A stretch of DNA of 64,000 nucleotides from Marinobacter similis (GCF_000830985.1 NZ_CP007151.1:3162001-3226000), one strand, 5' to 3'. Positions 20,090 to 29,449 are shown, counted from the first letter of the stretch. A program made the numbers and translations. The notes: a model not told the origin generated them from the sequence alone.

Positions 20090-20572
20090 TCAACACCTGC
20101 CGTCGATGCGGCTGAACAACAGTTCGTTCTCTGTCTGTATGTGGGCTTTCAGGTCGTCACGAAATGCCGAGAGCCCCTGGTAGAGACGCTGCCAACTCCC
20201 GCACGCGCCTTCAGGCAGGGTCAGACCATTCGTGAGGCGTTCCAGTTCCTCCAGCGCGGCGCCGTGGTCATCGTGTTCATGTCGCATCACGGATACAGGC
20301 CCGCCAGCCATGGCAATCATGCCACGTGTAATCATCGGGAACAGGATCTTCTCCTCCTTGGCCATATGGTTCTCCAATTCATCGGCCATTTGGGTCAGGT
20401 GGGCTGACAGCCCCGCCGGGCAGTCGGTATGACCACCGTGAACCCGTTCCACCCGTTCGGAAAGCTGGATCAGTTCTGGTAACTGCTCTCGGTGGGTGTC
20501 GTGGTAACGAGTAAGGATATGTTCGATCAGCTCTTCATTGGATGCCTGGGTCATAGATTCAGTCATTGTCAT
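20090..20572 (-). CDS. Hemerythrin-like di-iron protein
   Basis: A 160-residue four-helix protein with the HHE-type spacing of histidines and acids: IEHILTRYHDTHREQL, ENHMAKEEKILFPM, MRHEHDDHGAALEEL and LKAHIQTENELLF. This matches the C-terminal domain of the iron-sulfur repair proteins YtfE/DnrN/ScdA, but the short N-terminal ScdA domain with its cysteines is absent. It lies 60 bases downstream of norZ on the same strand, probably co-transcribed under NsrR control. A role in repairing iron centres damaged by nitric oxide, or in NO binding, is inferred from family and context. Confidence 0.82.
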   Translation of the reverse strand: MTMTESMTQASNEELIEHILTRYHDTHREQLPELIQLSERVERVHGGHTDCPAGLSAHLTQMADELENHMAKEEKILFPMITRGMIAMAGGPVSVMRHEHDDHGAALEELERLTNGLTLPEGACGSWQRLYQGLSAFRDDLKAHIQTENELLFSRIDGRC

Positions 20573-20632
20573 GACAGTGCTCCTTGGTGGGTGTTGCAGA
20601 GAGGGGCCGTCCCTGGCCCGTTCTCCGCTGAA

Positions 20633-22920
20633 TCAAGCGTTCAGCTCACTGACTGCGCCTTGCTCGTCTGTTTCGAAGGAGGCCGGCTTCAGATCCTGGA
20701 AGAACACCCCCTTCACCACCTGCCAGTCACCGCCAGGCGCCGACAATAAACACCACGTCGCCGACGGTTCTGACCCAGCGCAGGGTTTGCAGGATATCGC
20801 TCTGCATAAAGGCTTCGCTGCGCGCGTACCACAAGCCCTCGCTAGCGCTGGCGACAAACTGGATGATCCCGACAGGCAGCAGGCTGGTGAACAGCATCAG
20901 AACCAGGCCAATGTTCAGCCACCAGAAGCCGACCTTCATCAGGCGCTCGTCGAAGACAATGCGGGGGCGGATGTAGCGCAGGATCATCAGCGCGAAGCCC
21001 AGGGCCAGGAAGCCATAGACACCGAACAGGGCTGCGTGGGCATGGGTGGGTGTGGTGTTCAGGCCCTGGATGTAATACAGGGCGATTGGTGGGTTAATCA
21101 TGAACCCGAGCACGCCCGCACCCAGCATGTTCCAGAAGGCAACCGCCACGAAGAAAGTCAGCGGCCAGCGAATGTTTTCCATCCAGGGTGCGCGGGACTT
21201 CAGGCGCCAGTTTTCCCATGCTTCGTAACCGAGAACGACCAGCGGTACCACTTCCAGAGCGCTGAAGGTTGCACCCACCGCCATCACCGGAGTGGTGGTG
21301 CCGGAGAAATACAGGTGATGGAAAGTGCCCGGCACACCGCCGAGCATGAACAGACTGGCGGATGCCAGGCTGGCTGAAGTCGCCACGGTGCGGGAAACCA
21401 GGCCCATACTGCAGAAAATGAATGCGAGGGCAGCGGTGGCGAACACCTCGAAAAACCCTTCCACCCAAAGGTGAACAATCCACCAGCGCCAGTATTCCAT
21501 GATGGAAATGTGGGTGCGCTCGCCATAGAAGAAGCCCGCGCCATAGAAAAGACCGATGGCGACTACCGAGCCGTCAGGAGAGCCAGCAGGTTTTTGTCAC
21601 CGGGCTGGCGCAGGGCAGGAACAATGCCGCGCAGCATCAGCACCAGCCAGAACACGATGCCCAGGAATTTGCCAATCTGCCAGAGGCGGCCTAGGTCTAC
21701 GTACTCGTATCCTTGATGACCCAGCATGAAGCTCAGGTTCGCGGGCATGATTTGCGCGATTGCCAGGAAGTTGCCGATGAACGAACCAGCGACGACAGCC
21801 ACTAACGCCCAGAACAAAACATCGACGCCCAGTTTCTGGAATTTCGGATCCTTTCCACCATTGATGATGGGGGCAAGGAACAGGCCAGCGGCCAAGAAGC
21901 CGGTGGCGATCCAGAACATGGCGGCCTGAATATGCCAGGTGCGCAGTAGTGAGTAGGGGAACCACTCAGAAGTGTTGATGCCGTAAAAGCTCTGGCCTTC
22001 CACCGTGTAGTGAGCGGTGGCGCCACCAAGCATAACCTGAACGGTGAACAGGCCGACTACCAACAGCAGGTATTTCCCCAGTGCTTTCTGGGAAGGCGTG
22101 AGTCCAACGGCACCGAGTGGGTCCTTGAGCGGTGCTTCCGGCTCCTCGTCCTCTTTGCGCAGGAAGGCCCAGGCCCAGATCAGACCACCCACCCCGGCGA
22201 TTAGCAGGACCACACTGATTAACGACCAGACCACGTTCTCCGCGCTCGGTTTGTTGTCGATCAATGGCTCATGGGGCCAGTTATTGGTGTAAGTAACGTC
22301 GCTGTCAGGGCGCTCGGTGGCGGCAGCCCAGGCAGTCCAGAAGAAGAACTCAGTCATCTGCCGCGGCGCACGGCGCTGGGAAGAGTGTTCTCCTTCATGG
22401 CGTAGTTTTCGCGGGTAGACTGCAGTTCTGGCGCATCGCTGAACAGCCGACTGTAGTAATCAGCTGTTTGGGCAATGGCCGCCGCTCTGCGCTCGGATAG
22501 ATGCAGGGTTCCGGTGGCCGCCTCGTAGGTATTGTTGCGGTACTCAGTTTTCAGGTCGTATTGCAGGGCATTTTGTTGCTGGCCGCTGAGGCTGTGCCAG
22601 TCCTGCCCGTATTCCTCCTGTGCAGCAAGCTCCAGCCAGGATTGCAGTTCCCGGTGCAGCCAGTCAGCGGTCCAATCCGGCGCCTGGTAAGCCCCGTGCC
22701 CCCAAATGGAGCCAAGCTGCATGCCACCGACGGATTGCCAGGCCGTCTGGCCGTCAAGAATGCTTTCTTCCGTCATAAGCAGGCTGCCATCGGCAGTTAC
22801 TACCCTGTCCGGAATTGGCGGTGCTTCGCGGTAAACCTCTGCACCAAAATATCCTAGCAATGTGAAGGTAATCCCCACGATGCCGATTAGTAGAAACCAT
22901 AGGCGTCGGTATTTGGCCAT
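20633..22920 (-). CDS. norZ: Quinol-dependent nitric oxide reductase (three frame breaks)
   Basis: A single-subunit quinol nitric oxide reductase reducing NO to nitrous oxide in the inner membrane, about 763 residues after repair, the usual qNOR length. The N-terminal extension characteristic of qNOR is present (YREAPPIPDRVVTADGS, then GHGAYQAPDWTADWLHRE), followed by a NorB-type helical core including RTWHIQAAMFWIATGF, EYWRWWIVHLWVEG and NTTPTHAHAALFGVYG. Breaks lie near 22372, 21577 and 20740. The first two are fixed by one G or C. The third, close to the C-terminus, needs two added bases or one removed. An NsrR-like operator overlaps the promoter. No norC is present. Confidence 0.93.
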
Positions 22921-22940
22921 AGCCAGCTCTCCATCGTTTA

Positions 22941-22963
22941 AAGATGTATTAATAGTACTTCTT
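22941..22963. promoter_or_regulatory. NsrR-like operator at the norZ promoter
   Basis: AAGATGTATT-AATA-GTACTTCTT resembles the NsrR inverted repeat (AAGATGYATTT-n-AAATRCATCTT): the left half is perfect, the right half has one or two changes. It lies 20 bases before the norZ ATG, consistent with repression relieved by NO. Confidence 0.65.
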
Positions 22964-23070
22964 AAATTTGGAGAGAGTAAAGTGGAAATGAAGCAAAAAA
23001 CCTTAGGTCTTTCTATTTCTAGTTCTATGAGAATTTGAACTTGACGGGTGTTCTTCCTAGCTTTACCTTA

Positions 23071-23094
23071 AAGATCTATTACAAATAAATGTTC
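23071..23094. promoter_or_regulatory. Weaker NsrR-like operator before the small membrane protein
   Basis: AAGATCTATT followed by AAATAAATGTTCT, a degenerate match to the NsrR repeat, 11 bases before the start codon at 23105 in the region divergent from norZ. Confidence 0.4.
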
Positions 23095-23104
23095 TGAGAT
23101 TTTC

Positions 23105-23320
23105 ATGGAAAAATTCCTTGCTTATGCGAATTCGGTTTTGTTTTTATCGGTTATGGGGCTATTGGCTACGGCGTTACTGGCTTACCCTTTCGCTGACCAA
23201 CTGAACTTAGGCTGGCTGGTTCTTGCTCACATTGGGACATTGCTATTTGCGATTAGTATCAAAATTTCCTACGTGGCCCGACTGGTTTTTCTTGGCCGAC
23301 TGGGTAGGCCGATGCACTGA
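23105..23320 (+). CDS. Small two-helix membrane protein
   Basis: A 71-residue hydrophobic protein with two predicted membrane helices (ANSVLFLSVMGLLATALLAY and LGWLVLAHIGTLLFAISIKI) and a basic tail (ARLVFLGRLGRPMH). Divergent from norZ and immediately behind an NsrR-like site, first in a run leading to nsrR. The family is not recognised. Expression in response to nitric oxide is inferred only from position. Confidence 0.65.
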   Translation: MEKFLAYANSVLFLSVMGLLATALLAYPFADQLNLGWLVLAHIGTLLFAISIKISYVARLVFLGRLGRPMH

Positions 23321-23358
23321 GGAAGGAAAGCAACGATGCGGCCATCGCCTGTTTTAAG

Positions 23359-23736
23359 ATGGACTTTGGGGAGATCATTTGGGTGAGAATTGTATTTATT
23401 GCTCTGGCCTATCTTTCCGTGATCATCGCTGCGGCAGGAGTGATATTGCCGCTATTGCCGACCACGCCTTTTGTCTTGCTGGCTGCATTTTTTGCCAGCA
23501 AAGGGTCGCCCGGGTTCGCTCAATGGCTTGAACACCACCCAAAGTTTGGTCCGATGATTGAGCGGTGGCGCACAGGAAGAGCCGTACCAACCCACGCCAA
23601 AGTGCTGGCATGCATCACCATGGTGATCAGCTGGGCCATTTTGATGGTGTTAGGGATGTCTGTCGCAGTCTTGGCGATTACAGGTTTGTTGTTCGCAGGC
23701 ATTGCATCTTACCTGGTCACCCGGCCAGCCTTGTGA
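23359..23736 (+). CDS. DUF454 (YbaN-like) inner-membrane protein
   Basis: A 125-residue protein with the DUF454 signature: helix IALAYLSVIIAAAGVILPLLPTTPF, then FFASKGSPGFAQWLEHHPKFGPMIERWRTGRAVPTHAKV, then two more helices. The LPLLPTTPF and HPKFGPMI segments are conserved in YbaN proteins. Function is unknown across the family. It sits between the small membrane protein and nsrR in one direction, probably co-transcribed. Confidence 0.88.
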   Translation: MDFGEIIWVRIVFIALAYLSVIIAAAGVILPLLPTTPFVLLAAFFASKGSPGFAQWLEHHPKFGPMIERWRTGRAVPTHAKVLACITMVISWAILMVLGMSVAVLAITGLLFAGIASYLVTRPAL

Positions 23737-23759
23737 CTTCGTGAATGACTGGAGTATGA

Positions 23760-24197
23760 ATGCACATCACTCGTTATACGGATTTCTCTCTCCGCGTACT
23801 GATCTACCTTGCGGTTCAGGGTGATCGACTGTCTACAATCAAGGAAATTGCGGAGAGTTATGATATCTCGAAGAACCATCTGATGAAGATCGTTCACCAG
23901 CTCAATCGAAAGGGCTACATTGAGACCGTCAGGGGGAAAAACGGGGGTATGCGTTTGCAGATGGCGCCTCGCGACATCAATATTGGGATTCTGGTCCGGG
24001 AAACGGAAGAAGATCTGAACATCGTGGAGTGCTTTGCAACAAAGGATGCCTGCAAGATATCCCCGGTCTGTGGTCTGCGCGGCATGTTTGGCGAAGCGAT
24101 GGACGCGTTTCTTAAAACTCTGGACCAGTACACCCTTGAGGATGTCATTCCCCGTGCCCATCGCACTCAGCTGCTGCGGATACTGCAGATTTCATAG
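23760..24197 (+). CDS. nsrR: Nitric-oxide-sensing repressor NsrR
   Basis: A 145-residue Rrf2-family repressor. It starts MHITRYTDFSLRVLIYLAV, typical of NsrR rather than IscR, with a winged helix whose recognition part is YDISKNHLMKIVHQL. Three cysteines (C91, C98, C104 in ECFATKDACKISPVC) have the spacing used for the NO-sensitive iron-sulfur cluster. GGAGTATGA precedes the ATG. It should repress norZ and the divergent genes; the operator at 22941 is the best candidate in the window. Confidence 0.93.
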   Translation: MHITRYTDFSLRVLIYLAVQGDRLSTIKEIAESYDISKNHLMKIVHQLNRKGYIETVRGKNGGMRLQMAPRDINIGILVRETEEDLNIVECFATKDACKISPVCGLRGMFGEAMDAFLKTLDQYTLEDVIPRAHRTQLLRILQIS

Positions 24198-24275
24198 TGT
24201 GTGAGCGATCAGTCGGTAGTTTCGTCATTGTGAATCGACTGAGTCGGAATCAGTCATAATTTGGAAGATTCGTTC

Positions 24276-24646
24276 ATGAGCAGTTACCTGGTTCTGAAAA
24301 GTGTGCACATGACAGCTGCCTACTTAACAGTGGCTCTGTTTTCCCTACGGCTTTTGCTGGATGCAGTGGGCAAGCCCCGCTGGCGCACGACGCCACTGCG
24401 CTGGATTCCCCATGCCAATGATACGGTGTTGTTGGTCGCGGCCATCAGCCTGCTAGTCGTGACCCCCTGGATGCCCTTTGTGCACGGATGGCTGACGGCG
24501 AAGATTCTACTTTTGGTTGGCTACATTGTGCTGGCGCCTTCGCCATAAAGGAAACCTGCAGCCTGCAGGTAAGGCTGATTGCCTCGGTCCTGGCGCTGGT
24601 GCAGATCATGGCGATTTTTCATCTGGCGATTCATAAACCTTTCTAG
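24276..24646 (+). CDS. SirB-family membrane protein (one frame break)
   Basis: About 123 residues after repair, with four membrane helices. It begins SSYLVLKSVHMTAAYLTVALF, as in SirB proteins, and continues LRWIPHANDTVLLVAAISLL and WLTAKILLLVGYIVLA. Near 24533 one base is missing; its repair gives AFAIKETCSLQVRLIASVLALVQIMAIFHLA and a stop at 24646. The ATG at 24276 is preferred to a TTG at 24261 because GGAAG lies eight bases upstream. Physiological function is unknown; it follows nsrR in the same direction. Confidence 0.78.
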
Positions 24647-24681
24647 CCTGCCCCGGTAATACCCCTTTCCATCCAGCCGAA

Positions 24682-24697
24682 TACCCCCTCTGGGGGA
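24682..24697. promoter_or_regulatory. NarL-like 7-2-7 palindrome upstream of moaB
   Basis: TACCCCC-TC-TGGGGGA, a strong inverted heptamer pair 68 bases before the moaB start codon. Confidence 0.6.
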
Positions 24698-24764
24698 GCG
24701 ATCAGCGCTCCTACTCCTCGTAAAATCGACATCAGTAAAAACCTGTTTCCGCGAGGATTTACCC

Positions 24765-25328
24765 ATGTCACACGCCTCGGCCGACGCGCCTTTCCAGCCC
24801 CTGGATATTGCAGTACTGACCGTATCCGACACCCGATCATTGGACAACGATCAGTCAGGTGACACTCTTCAGCAGCGTCTCATCGGGGCCGGGCATCAAT
24901 TAAGCGAGCGGGTGCTGGTGAAAGACAACGTCTACGCCATTCGCGCCGTGGTGTCCCGTTGGATCGCCAGCGCTCAGGTGCCGGTGATCCTGGTTACCGG
25001 TGGCACGGGCTTTTCCAGTCGCGACAGCACGCCCGAAGCCTTGATGCCTTTGTTTGATAAAACCGTTGAAGGTTACGGCGAGCTCTTTCGCCATCTGTCG
25101 TTGGCTAGCATCGGCACGTCGACCATTCAGTCGCGCGCGGTCGCCGGTCTGGCCAACCGCACACTGATTTGCGCCATGCCCGGAGCGCCCAGAGCCTGTG
25201 CGCTAGCCTGGGACGAAATCATCGGGCCCCAGTTGGACATTCGTCATCGGCCCTGCAATTTCGTTGATCAGCTTATCACTGTGCCTGATGCGGCCTGCTC
25301 CACCCGGACACTGTCAGGAGTCGCGTAA
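24765..25328 (+). CDS. moaB: Molybdenum cofactor biosynthesis protein MoaB
   Basis: A 187-residue MoaB/MogA-type protein, which adenylylates molybdopterin or assists molybdate insertion. Conserved segments are AVLTVSDTRSLDNDQSGDTL, VILVTGGTGFSSRDSTPEAL (the catalytic T-G-G-T-G region) and AMPGAPRACALAWDEII. First gene of a moaB-moeA-dnr run, with a NarL-like site upstream. Its stop overlaps the moeA start, so translation is coupled. It serves NarG, which needs bis-MGD. Confidence 0.93.
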   Translation: MSHASADAPFQPLDIAVLTVSDTRSLDNDQSGDTLQQRLIGAGHQLSERVLVKDNVYAIRAVVSRWIASAQVPVILVTGGTGFSSRDSTPEALMPLFDKTVEGYGELFRHLSLASIGTSTIQSRAVAGLANRTLICAMPGAPRACALAWDEIIGPQLDIRHRPCNFVDQLITVPDAACSTRTLSGVA

Positions 25329-26590
25329 TGAGTGAGTGTATCTGTGATATCGAGCGTCCACGACAGGCAAGCGAAAAGGTAAAGCAGTTGATGTCGGTGG
25401 AAGACGCAAAGAGTGCGCTGGCTGACATGGCCAGAATCCTGGTGGGCCGGCAGCAGGTCCTGTTGGCCCATTGCCAGGGGCGTATCCTGGCTCGCGACCT
25501 CTACGCAGCTCAGACTGTCCCTCCCCATGACAACAGCGCCATGGACGGATATGGATTAAGTCTTGAGGACTTGCCGGAAAATCGAGTTCTTTCAGTCGCT
25601 CAGCGAGTGCCAGCTGGCGTCTTTCCCGCAGCCCATGAAAAGCGAACGGCGGTAAGGATTTTTACCGGCGCGCCAATCCCCGCAGGTGTGGATACGGTTA
25701 TTCCGCAGGAACAGGTGAATCTGTTAGCCGATGGTCGGATCGAATTACAGGTGGTCCCGAAACTGGGTCAAAACATCCGGCGTGCCGGCGAGGACATCCA
25801 GGCGGGCACTCTGCTACTGGCGGCCGGTACTCGCCTTGAGGCCGCTGAAATTGGTCTTCTGGCAAGCCAGGGCATTCCAAAAGTAGAAACGTTTGTGCCG
25901 TTACGTGTAGCTGTTGTTACTACCGGCGATGAACTGGCGAAACCTGGCCAGCCCCTCGGCCCTGGCCAGATCTATGACATCAATTCATTTGCATTGCGTG
26001 GTGCCTTGGAGCGCTTGGGTTGTCAGGTGACCCAGATCGGTTTGGTTGCGGATACGCTGAGTGCTACGCGTGAGGCACTTGCCCAAGCGGCCGAGTCGCA
26101 TGACCTTGTGATTACCACTGGTGGCGTCTCCGTTGGCGATGAGGATCATGTTCGGGCAGCGGTTGAGGTGTTGGGAAGTCTTCATCTCTGGGGCATTGCC
26201 ATAAAACCCGGGAAGCCGTTTGCGTTCGGGCGCATTGGTCAGACTCCTTTTTTGGGCTTGCCGGGCAATCCAGCAGCTGCACTGGTGACGTTTGAGGTTT
26301 TGGCGGCGGACTTTGTTCGCCAGTTGATGGGTGGGAGAAACCGACAGGTCCAGCCGCTGCATGTGCCAGCGGGCTTCAGCCGCGCCCGAACCAACCCGCG
26401 ACAGGAATATCTTCGGGTGGTGCTCAGGAACGGTGAAGGATCTCTCAAGGCTGACCTGGCGGGTTCCCAGAGTTCCGGCGTGTTGAGCGTGGCAAGCAGG
26501 GCCGATGGCTACCTGATAATTCCACCACATCAACCCATTACTGAGGGCCTGGACTATGGCTTTGTCCATCGTGACCAGTTCTATTACTGA
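25328..26590 (+). CDS. moeA: Molybdopterin molybdenumtransferase MoeA
   Basis: A 420-residue enzyme that inserts molybdenum into adenylylated molybdopterin. Motifs include PPHDNSAMDGYGL near residue 65, RIFTGAPIPAGVDTVIPQE near 110, GDELAKPGQPLGPGQIYDINS near 205, VITTGGVSVGDEDHV, and KPGKPFAFGRI with GLPGNPAAALVTF. Length is standard. The start overlaps the moaB stop, and its last 35 bases overlap the next gene, which points to one tightly packed transcript. Confidence 0.95.
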   Translation: MSECICDIERPRQASEKVKQLMSVEDAKSALADMARILVGRQQVLLAHCQGRILARDLYAAQTVPPHDNSAMDGYGLSLEDLPENRVLSVAQRVPAGVFPAAHEKRTAVRIFTGAPIPAGVDTVIPQEQVNLLADGRIELQVVPKLGQNIRRAGEDIQAGTLLLAAGTRLEAAEIGLLASQGIPKVETFVPLRVAVVTTGDELAKPGQPLGPGQIYDINSFALRGALERLGCQVTQIGLVADTLSATREALAQAAESHDLVITTGGVSVGDEDHVRAAVEVLGSLHLWGIAIKPGKPFAFGRIGQTPFLGLPGNPAAALVTFEVLAADFVRQLMGGRNRQVQPLHVPAGFSRARTNPRQEYLRVVLRNGEGSLKADLAGSQSSGVLSVASRADGYLIIPPHQPITEGLDYGFVHRDQFYY

Positions 26591-27305
26591 TGGTATCCCG
26601 CAGTTTGCGGATCCAGAGATCGATGACGGGCCTGCGTGGCTTTCCAGCCTACGCCATCATCCCTTGTTCAGTGAGCTCAGCAGCGACGATTTCCGTGCGC
26701 TGTGCCAGCGAATTCGGCGGATCGACATGGACAACCATGAGTTGCTCTACCGCCAGGATACCGAAGCCCAGCATTTCTATTTTGTGGTGTCAGGTCGATT
26801 AAGACTTTACCGGCTGGACTACTCAGGTCTCGAGCGGACGCTTGACAGTGTGGCTGCCGGGGATTGCGTCGCCGAAGTCATGATCTATGCCAATCCTGCT
26901 CGGTACGCCTGTTATGCAGAATCACTGAAAAGAAGCGTGATTTTAAGTATTCCGATTCAGGCCTACCGAGCATTGATCAAGGCTCATCCGGATTATGCCG
27001 AAAAAGCACTTGCGCATTACGCCGCCCGCGCGGTCTCACGGTTCCACGATCTGGAAATCATGACGGTTCAAAGTGCCCGCGATCGACTCATCCGCTACCT
27101 CCTTGATCTGTTACCCGAGGGCGCCCAGGGCGACACCGAGATCGAACTGCCATTGCCGAAATGCCTCATTGCTTCACGCCTGGCCATGCAACCAGAGACC
27201 TTCTCGCGGCAACTGAATGAGCTCAAAAACAATGGACTGGTTCGTGTTACCGGTGCTCGCCTGAGAGTACCTGATGTCTATCGACTCAAGCAGTTTGGCT
27301 GCTAG
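26556..27305 (+). CDS. dnr: Crp/Fnr-family regulator, Dnr-like
   Basis: A 249-residue regulator. The effector domain (about 30-145) reads LFSELSSDDFRALCQRI and HFYFVVSGRLRLYRLDYSGLERTLDSVAAGDCVAEVMIY. The C-terminal HTH domain has LPKCLIASRLAMQPETFSRQLNELKNNGLV. It lacks the N-terminal four-cysteine cluster of FNR/Anr, as Dnr proteins do; they sense NO through heme. The E-x-x-S-R recognition motif, seen as ETFSRQL, should bind TTGAT-n4-ATCAA boxes such as those near narK2. It overlaps moeA by 35 bases; a GTG at 26571 is an alternative start. The symbol is by similarity and context. Confidence 0.85.
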   Translation: MALSIVTSSITDGIPQFADPEIDDGPAWLSSLRHHPLFSELSSDDFRALCQRIRRIDMDNHELLYRQDTEAQHFYFVVSGRLRLYRLDYSGLERTLDSVAAGDCVAEVMIYANPARYACYAESLKRSVILSIPIQAYRALIKAHPDYAEKALAHYAARAVSRFHDLEIMTVQSARDRLIRYLLDLLPEGAQGDTEIELPLPKCLIASRLAMQPETFSRQLNELKNNGLVRVTGARLRVPDVYRLKQFGC

Positions 27306-27317
27306 AGGTCCACAGCA

Positions 27318-27746
27318 ATGGAAAATACGAACGTCACCCGTAAAAACCTGCCTCTGATTTACGCCTGCTCAGGTTGTTCCGATGTCGCTCAACTGGCAAA
27401 TAACGCGGCAGTGAAGCTTGATCATGCCGGTTGTTTTGAGATGTCCTGCATCTCCGGAGTAGGCGGAAAAATCAAACCCCTGGTCAAGACGGCTCAATCC
27501 GGTCGGCCTATCACCGTTATTGACGGATGTCCCCTGCAATGTGCCAGAGCGTGTCTGGAAAATATCGGTGTGCGGCCCCGACGCCATATTCGCTTGTACG
27601 ACTACGGATTCAAGAAGCATTACGGTCAAAGCTACGATGCCGAAACAGTTGACGCCGTTTGTCAGCTTGTTCTGAGGGGCCAGCTCTCAGACGACGTTGA
27701 ACAGAAGTCCGTAGCGCCCATTAAAGAGAGAACGCATGATGATTGA
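27318..27746 (+). CDS. DGC-domain putative zinc-binding protein
   Basis: A 142-residue protein of the DGC family, named for the Asp-Gly-Cys motif, here in PITVIDGCPLQCARACLENIG. Further cysteines are in YACSGCSDVAQLANN and AGCFEMSCISGVGGK, so the protein has several candidate metal ligands. It follows dnr by 12 bases and overlaps the next gene by 11, so they are probably co-expressed. DGC proteins often occur near denitrification genes, but their role is not established. Confidence 0.82.
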   Translation: MENTNVTRKNLPLIYACSGCSDVAQLANNAAVKLDHAGCFEMSCISGVGGKIKPLVKTAQSGRPITVIDGCPLQCARACLENIGVRPRRHIRLYDYGFKKHYGQSYDAETVDAVCQLVLRGQLSDDVEQKSVAPIKERTHDD

Positions 27747-28140
27747 GAGTTATCGAGACCTAGTTGAAGCTGCTGATACCCAATCGGAACCTCAGCGGTT
27801 TCTGTTTGTGTTCTGCGAGGCCGAATTACCCGATGATGCTTCGAGCGAGGAAAAACAACGCTTTGAAAGCGGCGTGGGCGGCGCGTTAACACCTGTTGTG
27901 TGCGTCGACAAGCTGGTTGATGAGGCACGGTCGTTTGACAGCCTGGTAGAAGAATCACAGTCAACTGGTCATCACTGGGATGTTGTATTTGTGGCGGCGC
28001 TGTCAGGACGTGCTGGGCAGTCACCAACGGCCGATGAAGCCCAGCAACCAATGCAGATGATGGTAGAGACCATTCGTCTGGGAAAGGTGGCGAACTATCT
28101 GCCGTTTTCCCGCACCGGTGAGCTATTGATGATTGGCTGA
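27736..28140 (+). CDS. Conserved hypothetical protein of denitrification clusters
   Basis: A 134-residue soluble protein, MIESYRDLVEAADTQSEPQRFLFVFCEAELPDD, with a central WDVVFVAALSGRAGQSP and a C-terminal VANYLPFSRTGELLMIG. Similar proteins are sometimes mislabelled ribonucleotide reductase alpha subunit in databases (recalled, not checked). It shows no reductase motifs and is far too short. Overlap with the DGC gene suggests the two act together. Function unknown. Confidence 0.75.
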   Translation: MMIESYRDLVEAADTQSEPQRFLFVFCEAELPDDASSEEKQRFESGVGGALTPVVCVDKLVDEARSFDSLVEESQSTGHHWDVVFVAALSGRAGQSPTADEAQQPMQMMVETIRLGKVANYLPFSRTGELLMIG

Positions 28141-28174
28141 AAGCTGGTAACAAATGTGGGGCGAGACAGCGGTC

Positions 28175-29182
28175 TTAGCCCCCGGTCATATTCATAAAGC
28201 GCAAAATCTGCACATCACCTTGAGTATCAAAGTAATGGCGCTCCGGCTTCAGCTCCATGGCTTTAATGATGGTCTCACGGAGTTTGTCATTACTCTCTGG
28301 ATAAGCTCGAAGCACCCGCCTCAGGTCTACTGAGTGCTCATTGCCGAGACACAGAAGCAGACGCCCCTCGACAGTGACGCGGACGCGATTGCAGGTGGCA
28401 CAAAAATTATGTGAATGCGGTGAGATAAAGCCGACACGGATCGGGCTATCGGACATTCGGAAATAGCGTGCGGGTCCGCCCGAGTTGTCCATGGTTGGGA
28501 AGAGATCGTGGCGAGACGTTATCTGCTCACGAACCCTGTCACTGCTGAAAAAGCTTTCGCTGCGATCGTGCTCGGTGATCGTACCTAGCGGCATTTCCTC
28601 AATAAAACTGATGTCCACCTGTTTGCGACGGGCAAATTCAACCAGATCCAGAATCTCGTCATCGTTGCGGCCTCTCATGATGACGACGTTCAGCTTGATA
28701 CCCTCAAAGCCTGCTTCGCTCGCCGCATCGATTCCTGCCAGCACATTTTTGAGGTGCCCTGTGCGGGTAATTTGCTTGAACCGCTGACTATCCAGAGTGT
28801 CCAGGCTGATATTGAGCCGCTTGAGACCAGCCCTACGCAGGGGGTCGGCCAGGGTGGATAACTGGTTGCCATTGGTGGTTATGCCAAAGTCCCGTAAACC
28901 CATGCTGCCTATCTCCTCGACCAGTTCGAGGATGTCTCTGCGCACCAGCGGTTCTCCGCCAGTGAGGCGAATTTTCTGGGTTCCCAGGCTCTGGAAAGTC
29001 CTCGCCAGGCGGGCAATTTCCTCAAGCGTTAACACCTGCTGGCGCGGTAGAAATGTCATGTCTTCGGCCATGCAGTAAACGCAACGAAAATCACATCGAT
29101 CGGTCACCGATAAACGGACATAGTCGATGGTACGGCCAAACCGGTCTCTAAGAGGCTGAACGGAAGTGGAGTAGTGGGACAT
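28175..29182 (-). CDS. moaA: GTP 3',8-cyclase MoaA
   Basis: A 335-residue radical-SAM enzyme catalysing the first step of molybdopterin synthesis with MoaC. The N-terminal cluster is C30-x3-C34-x2-C37 in [16 protein letters not shown] second cluster lies in [22 protein letters not shown]. The conserved GG terminus (FMNMTGG) that inserts into the active site is present. It is downstream of moaD on the minus strand with a nine-base gap, converging on the hypothetical gene at 28140. No moaC, moaE or mobA is present in the window. Confidence 0.97.
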   Translation of the reverse strand: MSHYSTSVQPLRDRFGRTIDYVRLSVTDRCDFRCVYCMAEDMTFLPRQQVLTLEEIARLARTFQSLGTQKIRLTGGEPLVRRDILELVEEIGSMGLRDFGITTNGNQLSTLADPLRRAGLKRLNISLDTLDSQRFKQITRTGHLKNVLAGIDAASEAGFEGIKLNVVIMRGRNDDEILDLVEFARRKQVDISFIEEMPLGTITEHDRSESFFSSDRVREQITSRHDLFPTMDNSGGPARYFRMSDSPIRVGFISPHSHNFCATCNRVRVTVEGRLLLCLGNEHSVDLRRVLRAYPESNDKLRETIIKAMELKPERHYFDTQGDVQILRFMNMTGG

Positions 29183-29191
29183 TAGATCTCC

Positions 29192-29449
29192 TTAACCACC
29201 AGTGACCGGAGGGAATAAAGCAAGCTCATCGCCCGGTACGACTCGATGGCCTTCACGTACCATTGAGTGGTTGACGGCCATCATCAGACGAACGTCGTCG
29301 AAAACCCGCCAAAGCTCTGGCCGTGAGCGCAGAGTTGAGAGCACTTCGGAAATCAGGACACCATCGGCGGGCACGTCGTAGGCAAGCACTTCCGTGCCGG
29401 AAAGCTCCCTTAACTGGGCGAAGAATCGAATAGTAATTGAGTGGTTCAT
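29192..29449 (-). CDS. moaD: Molybdopterin synthase small subunit MoaD
   Basis: An 85-residue ubiquitin-fold sulfur carrier ending in ALFPPVTGG, the diglycine that is thiocarboxylated and donates sulfur to cyclic pyranopterin. The ATG at 29449 (MNHSITIRFFAQLREL) begins the first beta strand; an upstream in-frame codon at 29491 is less likely. Its partner, moaE, is not in the window. A strong NarL-like palindrome lies 62 bases upstream. Confidence 0.93.
   Translation of the reverse strand: MNHSITIRFFAQLRELSGTEVLAYDVPADGVLISEVLSTLRSRPELWRVFDDVRLMMAVNHSMVREGHRVVPGDELALFPPVTGG

Noticed and set aside
27736..28140. Ribonucleotide reductase alpha subunit (name recalled for homologues)
   Set aside because: 134 residues with no catalytic cysteines or barrel motifs; the real nrdA is at 46.4 kb.
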